Shown one piece after another: positions 31,783-34,594 of a stretch of 34,594 nt of DNA. The stretch spans positions 1 to 34,594 of the forward strand of contig NZ_STFX01000009.1 of the NCBI RefSeq assembly GCF_005222915.1, written 5' to 3'. The first letter of the stretch is position 1. Every line of letters begins with the position of its first letter. The notes under the pieces were generated by a model, which worked only from the letters and a program-made list of their open reading frames with translations, ran no database searches and was not told where the DNA came from. Made by a program: the position numbers and the translations under genes. This DNA is from Rhizobium sp. FKL33 (lineage in GTDB: Bacteria > Pseudomonadota > Alphaproteobacteria > Rhizobiales > Rhizobiaceae).

Positions 31783-32877
31783 ATGCGCGCACGCGGCTTT
31801 CAGCTCAAAACCATCCGGCTTGCTCCGCAGTCGGGCATCGACCAGGCCTCCGTCATCGGGGCGCGGATCGCGCAGATCCTCATCGCATTGATCGTCGGCG
31901 TCGCGGCGCTCGATTACGCCGAGGTCATCCTGGCTCCCATCCTGCTCGGCGTGGTCATCGGGCTGATGTTCTCGCCGGTCGCCAAGGCGATCGAGCGGCG
32001 CGGCCTGCCGGCCTGGGTGTCCGGCCTCGCCATCGTCATCCTGTTCATCGCACTGGTGGTCATTCTCGTCGGCGCGCTCGCCATGCCGCTGTCGGCCTGG
32101 ATCGACAAGGCGCCGGTGATCTGGGAAAGCCTGAAGCTGCATATCGCCGACTGGAAGGATATGATGGCGTCGTTCCAGTCGATGCAGAAGCAGCTCGGCT
32201 CCGCCATGGGCGAGACCGGCGGCGTCATGGTCAAGGTCGATCAGGGCGGCGGCGCGGTGGAAAGCGTCGTCACGCTGGGCCCGACCATCATCGCCGAGCT
32301 GCTGTTGTTCTTCGCCAGCATCTATTTCTTCGTGGCGACCCGCGACCAGTTCCGCGTCGCCGTGCTGAAACTCTGCATATCCCGTCGCATGCGCTGGCGG
32401 ATCGCCCATTTCTTCCGCGACACCGAGCAGTTGATCTCGCGCTATCTGATGACGATCACCTTGGTCAATATCGGGCTCGGCTGCGCGGTGGCCTTCTGTC
32501 TCTGGCTGGTCGGCATGCCGTCGCCGCTGCTCTGGGGCGTGCTCGCCGCCGTGCTCAACTACGTGGTCTATGTCGGTCCGGCGATGATGGCGATCCTGCT
32601 CCTCTGCATCAGCCTGGCTACGCGTCATGGCGGAGTGGAGATCCTCACGCCGCCCGCCATCTATCTCGGCCTGCATTTCATCGAATCGCAATTCGTCACC
32701 ACCCAGGTGCTCGGCGTCACCATGACCATGAACCCGTTTCTGGTGTTCCTGGCGCTGGCCTTCTGGATCTGGCTCTGGGGACCCGTCGGCGGCTTCATCG
32801 CCGTCCCATCTTTGCTCATCCTCTATGCTTTCATGCGCAACACCATCAAAATGCGTGATCGCGTCAGCACCGTTTGA
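31783..32877 (+). CDS. AI-2E family transporter-like membrane protein
   Basis: A 364-residue protein with about eight spans, matching the AI-2E (PerM/TqsA/YdiK) family: EVILAPILLGVVIGLMFSPVAKAIERRGLP near the start, GGVMVKVDQGGGAVESVV mid, and a C-terminal VVYVGPAMMAILLLCISLA, FWIWLWGPVGGFIAVPSLL. Functions in this family differ (signal export, sodium-proton exchange); none can be assigned here. The start is uncertain: the frame is open from 31714, but ATG 31783 is preceded by GGGGACAG. The intergenic gap to the next gene is 9 bases, so they are likely co-transcribed. Confidence 0.88.
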   Translation: MRARGFQLKTIRLAPQSGIDQASVIGARIAQILIALIVGVAALDYAEVILAPILLGVVIGLMFSPVAKAIERRGLPAWVSGLAIVILFIALVVILVGALAMPLSAWIDKAPVIWESLKLHIADWKDMMASFQSMQKQLGSAMGETGGVMVKVDQGGGAVESVVTLGPTIIAELLLFFASIYFFVATRDQFRVAVLKLCISRRMRWRIAHFFRDTEQLISRYLMTITLVNIGLGCAVAFCLWLVGMPSPLLWGVLAAVLNYVVYVGPAMMAILLLCISLATRHGGVEILTPPAIYLGLHFIESQFVTTQVLGVTMTMNPFLVFLALAFWIWLWGPVGGFIAVPSLLILYAFMRNTIKMRDRVSTV

Positions 32878-32886
32878 GGCCCATCC

Positions 32887-33975
32887 ATGAAGATCTTCAA
32901 ATGCCAAAACTGCAGCAATACGCTGCATTTCAACAATAGCGTCTGCCTGAAATGCGGCTTCAAGGTCGGCTATGTCGCCGACCTCTTCGACATGACGGCG
33001 CTGGAGCCCGAAGGCGACGCCTTCCGCGCCAAGGCCGCGCCCGACCGCCTGTTCATCACCTGCGACAATGCCGAAAACGCCGCCTGCAACTGGCTGGTCG
33101 ACACTAACAGCGGCGAGAATTTCTGCCTCGCCTGCCGCTACAATCTCACCATTCCCGATCTGTCCGCACCCGACAATCTCGGCCGATGGCAGAAGGTCGA
33201 GCAGGCCAAGCGGCATCTGTTCTATTCGCTGACGCGGTTCGAACTGCCATTGCCGTCGCGCCAGGATGATCCCGACCATGGCCTCGCCTTCGAATTTCTC
33301 GCCGACGTGGTCGCGCCAGATGGAACGATCGAACCTGTGATGACCGGCCACGCCAATGGCCTGATCTCCATCAATGTCGCCGAAGCCGACGACGCCGAGC
33401 GGGAGAAGCGCCGGACGTCGATGGGCGAACCCTATCGCACTCTGATCGGCCATTTCCGCCACGAGATCGGCCACTTCTATTGGGACCTGCTCGTCAGGGA
33501 TGGCGACCGGATCAACCGTTTCAAGGCGCTGTTCGGCGATCCCACAGAGGACTACGGCGCGGCGCTGCAGCGCCATTACGCCGAAGGCGCGCCCGCCGAC
33601 TGGCAGGAGAACTATGTCTCGGCCTATGCCTCCGCCCATCCCTGGGAGGATTTCGCCGAAACCTGGGCGCATTGCTTCCACATGGTAGACGGGCTGGAAA
33701 CAGCCATGGTCTATGGCATTTCGCCTGAAATCGAAGTCCTGCCCGGCGCCGGCCCCAAACCCGGTCCGCATTTCGACGCCTATAAGGCGACCTCGATCCG
33801 CCCCGTCACTGCCTCCTGGATCCCGTTGACGGTGGCGATCAATGCGCTCAACCGCAGCCTGGGCCAGCCGGATTTCTACCCGTTCGTGCTGACCGGCAAG
33901 GTCATCACCAAGATCGATTTCGTGTTGAGGCTGATCGTCTCGGCGCAGAAGGAACAGGATCAGGAGGCGGCGTGA
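32887..33975 (+). CDS. Zinc-ribbon domain-containing zinc metallopeptidase (Peptidase_Mx/DUF3522-like)
   Basis: A 362-residue protein. The N-terminus has a zinc ribbon, C6xxC9 ... C20xxC23 (FKCQNCSN and VCLKCGF). A second cysteine set follows at ITCDNAENAACNWL and FCLACRYN. The catalytic core has HFRHEIGHFYWDLL, in which H192-E193-x-x-H196 is the zinc-protease motif. The C-terminal half includes AYASAHPWEDFAETWAHCFHMVD, with further conserved Glu and His. This matches the putative zinc-binding metallopeptidase family in which the ribbon precedes an HExxH domain. Natural substrates are not known. No signal peptide, so it should act in the cytoplasm. Confidence 0.9.
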   Translation: MKIFKCQNCSNTLHFNNSVCLKCGFKVGYVADLFDMTALEPEGDAFRAKAAPDRLFITCDNAENAACNWLVDTNSGENFCLACRYNLTIPDLSAPDNLGRWQKVEQAKRHLFYSLTRFELPLPSRQDDPDHGLAFEFLADVVAPDGTIEPVMTGHANGLISINVAEADDAEREKRRTSMGEPYRTLIGHFRHEIGHFYWDLLVRDGDRINRFKALFGDPTEDYGAALQRHYAEGAPADWQENYVSAYASAHPWEDFAETWAHCFHMVDGLETAMVYGISPEIEVLPGAGPKPGPHFDAYKATSIRPVTASWIPLTVAINALNRSLGQPDFYPFVLTGKVITKIDFVLRLIVSAQKEQDQEAA

Positions 33976-34020
33976 GGGTGTAAGCGCCGTCTCCTCTTCT
34001 CCGAATGGATGTCGTGCTCC

Positions 34021-34148
34021 GCCCCTCATCCCCCTGCCGGGACGCTCTCCCTGCGCCTGCGGGGAGAAGGCGGGTGTGGCAATGTCGGCGCTCCATCGCC
34101 CTTCTCCCGCAACCGCGGGGAGAAGGTGGCGGCAGCCGGATGAGGGGC
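34021..34148. repeat. Inverted palindromic repeat pair
   Basis: GCCCCTCATCC at the left and its reverse complement GGATGAGGGGC at the right bound a structure whose arms (34021-34070 and 34098-34148) match over about 50 bases with some mismatches; CTCTCCC/GGGGAGAAGG words recur in both. It is a dispersed repeat of the Hyphomicrobiales type. Confidence 0.75.
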
Positions 34149-34187
34149 CGCGCACGCCGTCAACCAGCGCATCCGCACATCCCTCTC

Positions 34188-34276
34188 CGTCATGCTCGGG
34201 CTTGTCCCGAGCATCTGCAACGCTCTGATTTTGTTGACTGTCTTAGATCCTCGGCACAAGGCCGAGGATGACGGCG
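34188..34276. repeat. Inverted CCGTCATnCTCGG repeat pair
   Basis: CCGTCATGCTCGGGCTTGTC (from 34188) with CCCGAGCATCT recurs inverted at 34245-34276 as AGATCCTCGGCACAAGGCCG-type sequence ending GGATGACGG. Each half is itself a small palindrome. The same core, CTCGGGCTTGTCCCGAG, occurs at 29584-29604. Confidence 0.75.
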
Positions 34277-34288
34277 GAGGGCGGAAAG

Positions 34289-34438
34289 CCCCTCCCCAAC
34301 CCCTCCCCACAAGGGGGAGGGGCTTATGCTGCCGCACCCTCCAGCCTCAATTCACCTCTCCTCCGCTAGGCAGAACTGTGGGACGTCAGTGTCAACCCCG
34401 GGTTAAGCCCCTCCCCTTGTGGGAGGGGTTGGGGAGGG
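34289..34438. repeat. Inverted CCCCTCCCCAACCCCTCCC repeat pair
   Basis: The arm at 34289-34325 (CCCCTCCCCAACCCCTCCCC, then ACAAGGGGGAGGGGC) recurs inverted at 34404-34438 with small differences. The ~80-base centre holds no gene. Confidence 0.75.
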
Positions 34439-34578
34439 TCTTTCTTAAAAAATCACCCTCCCGAAAATATTTTCATCCCCCACCATCCCACGCCGTTTAT
34501 CCTCATATCGTTCCATCATCGGCTACACCGCGAGGCGTCGCGGCGAGATGGGGCCGGCGCTGGGGGAAGGGGGACGAC

Positions 34579-34594
34579 GTGCATCCCTTTCTCC
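34579..34594 (+). CDS. Possible start of a rightward gene at the window edge
   Basis: GTG at 34579 is preceded by AAGGGGGACGAC, a plausible ribosome site, and reads V-H-P-F-L to the edge. Too little is visible to support more than the possibility. Confidence 0.2.

Larger units (their letters stand above)
33976..34594. other. Repeat-rich stretch of about 620 bases without a clear gene
   Basis: Most of this stretch consists of three sets of inverted palindromic repeats (34021-34148, 34188-34276 and 34289-34438). The last ~150 bases hold AT-rich runs and no long frame. At the end a GTG at 34579 is preceded by a purine-rich AAGGGGGA site and could be the start of a rightward gene beginning VHPFL, but only 16 bases of it are visible. 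Confidence 0.7.

Noticed and set aside
31777-34155. Leftward 792-codon frame antisense to the AI-2E and metallopeptidase genes
   Set aside because: His/Asp/Gln-rich shadow; both genes underneath carry clear family motifs, and its start lies in the repeat region.

Overview
The window looks like chromosome from a high-GC alphaproteobacterium, most likely of the order Hyphomicrobiales (Rhizobiales). The evidence is: codons ending strongly in G or C; a TauE/SafE gene paired with a TIGR02186-type gene; a DUF6460-type membrane protein; a DUF952-pyrD pair; a PodJ-like polarity protein; ppx followed by rlmE; and G/C-rich palindromic intergenic repeats of the kind common in this group. Genus cannot be set from the sequence alone.

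Left edge (1-764): the end of an IS66-family insertion sequence (last bases of its transposase and the terminal repeat) has landed in a tyrosine-type integrase gene. Only the first ~150 codons of the integrase remain. It lies just beyond the 3' end of a tRNA-Gln(CUG) gene, so the window begins in the end of a tRNA-targeted integrated element. No integrase ORF is intact here. From 765 on the content is ordinary chromosome.

Core block (765-12912): a Ppx/GppA phosphatase with a long basic N-terminal tail, rlmE, a VOC protein; a leftward set of S24-peptidase repressor, TerB-like protein, TfoX C-terminal-domain protein and a DHA2-type exporter; a NarL-type response regulator; DUF952-pyrD; a leftward set of DUF6460 protein, CAP-domain lipoprotein and MATE transporter; then a TPR-methyltransferase and a YitT-family membrane protein behind a perfect 29-bp palindrome.

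Middle block (12927-23629): an Rrf2 regulator with an AhpD/CMD-type peroxidase-like partner; the ligase-associated DEXH helicase and PdeM nuclease of a DNA repair set, separated by a long inverted repeat; the TauE/SafE-TIGR02186 pair; a 1248-residue PodJ-like protein (coiled coil, one membrane span, Sel1 repeats, peptidoglycan-binding domain); and a 506-base AT-rich divergent promoter region.

Fatty-acid block (23550-29545): a palindromic operator, an acyl-CoA dehydrogenase, a thiolase and a two-domain enoyl-CoA hydratase/3-hydroxyacyl-CoA dehydrogenase form a beta-oxidation operon. A ChpS/ChpB (MazEF-type) toxin-antitoxin pair with its own perfect operator sits between the first and second genes.

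Right block (29654-34594): a second toxin-antitoxin pair (HepT-like and MntA-like nucleotidyltransferase), a Tat-exported metallo-beta-lactamase-fold hydrolase, an AI-2E-type membrane protein, a zinc-ribbon metallopeptidase, and about 600 bases of palindromic repeats. I found no CRISPR array, rRNA or convincing prophage. The most distinctive signals are the stranded integrase at the tRNA, the toxin-antitoxin pair inside the beta-oxidation operon, and five strong palindromic sites that each sit at a gene's promoter or start.
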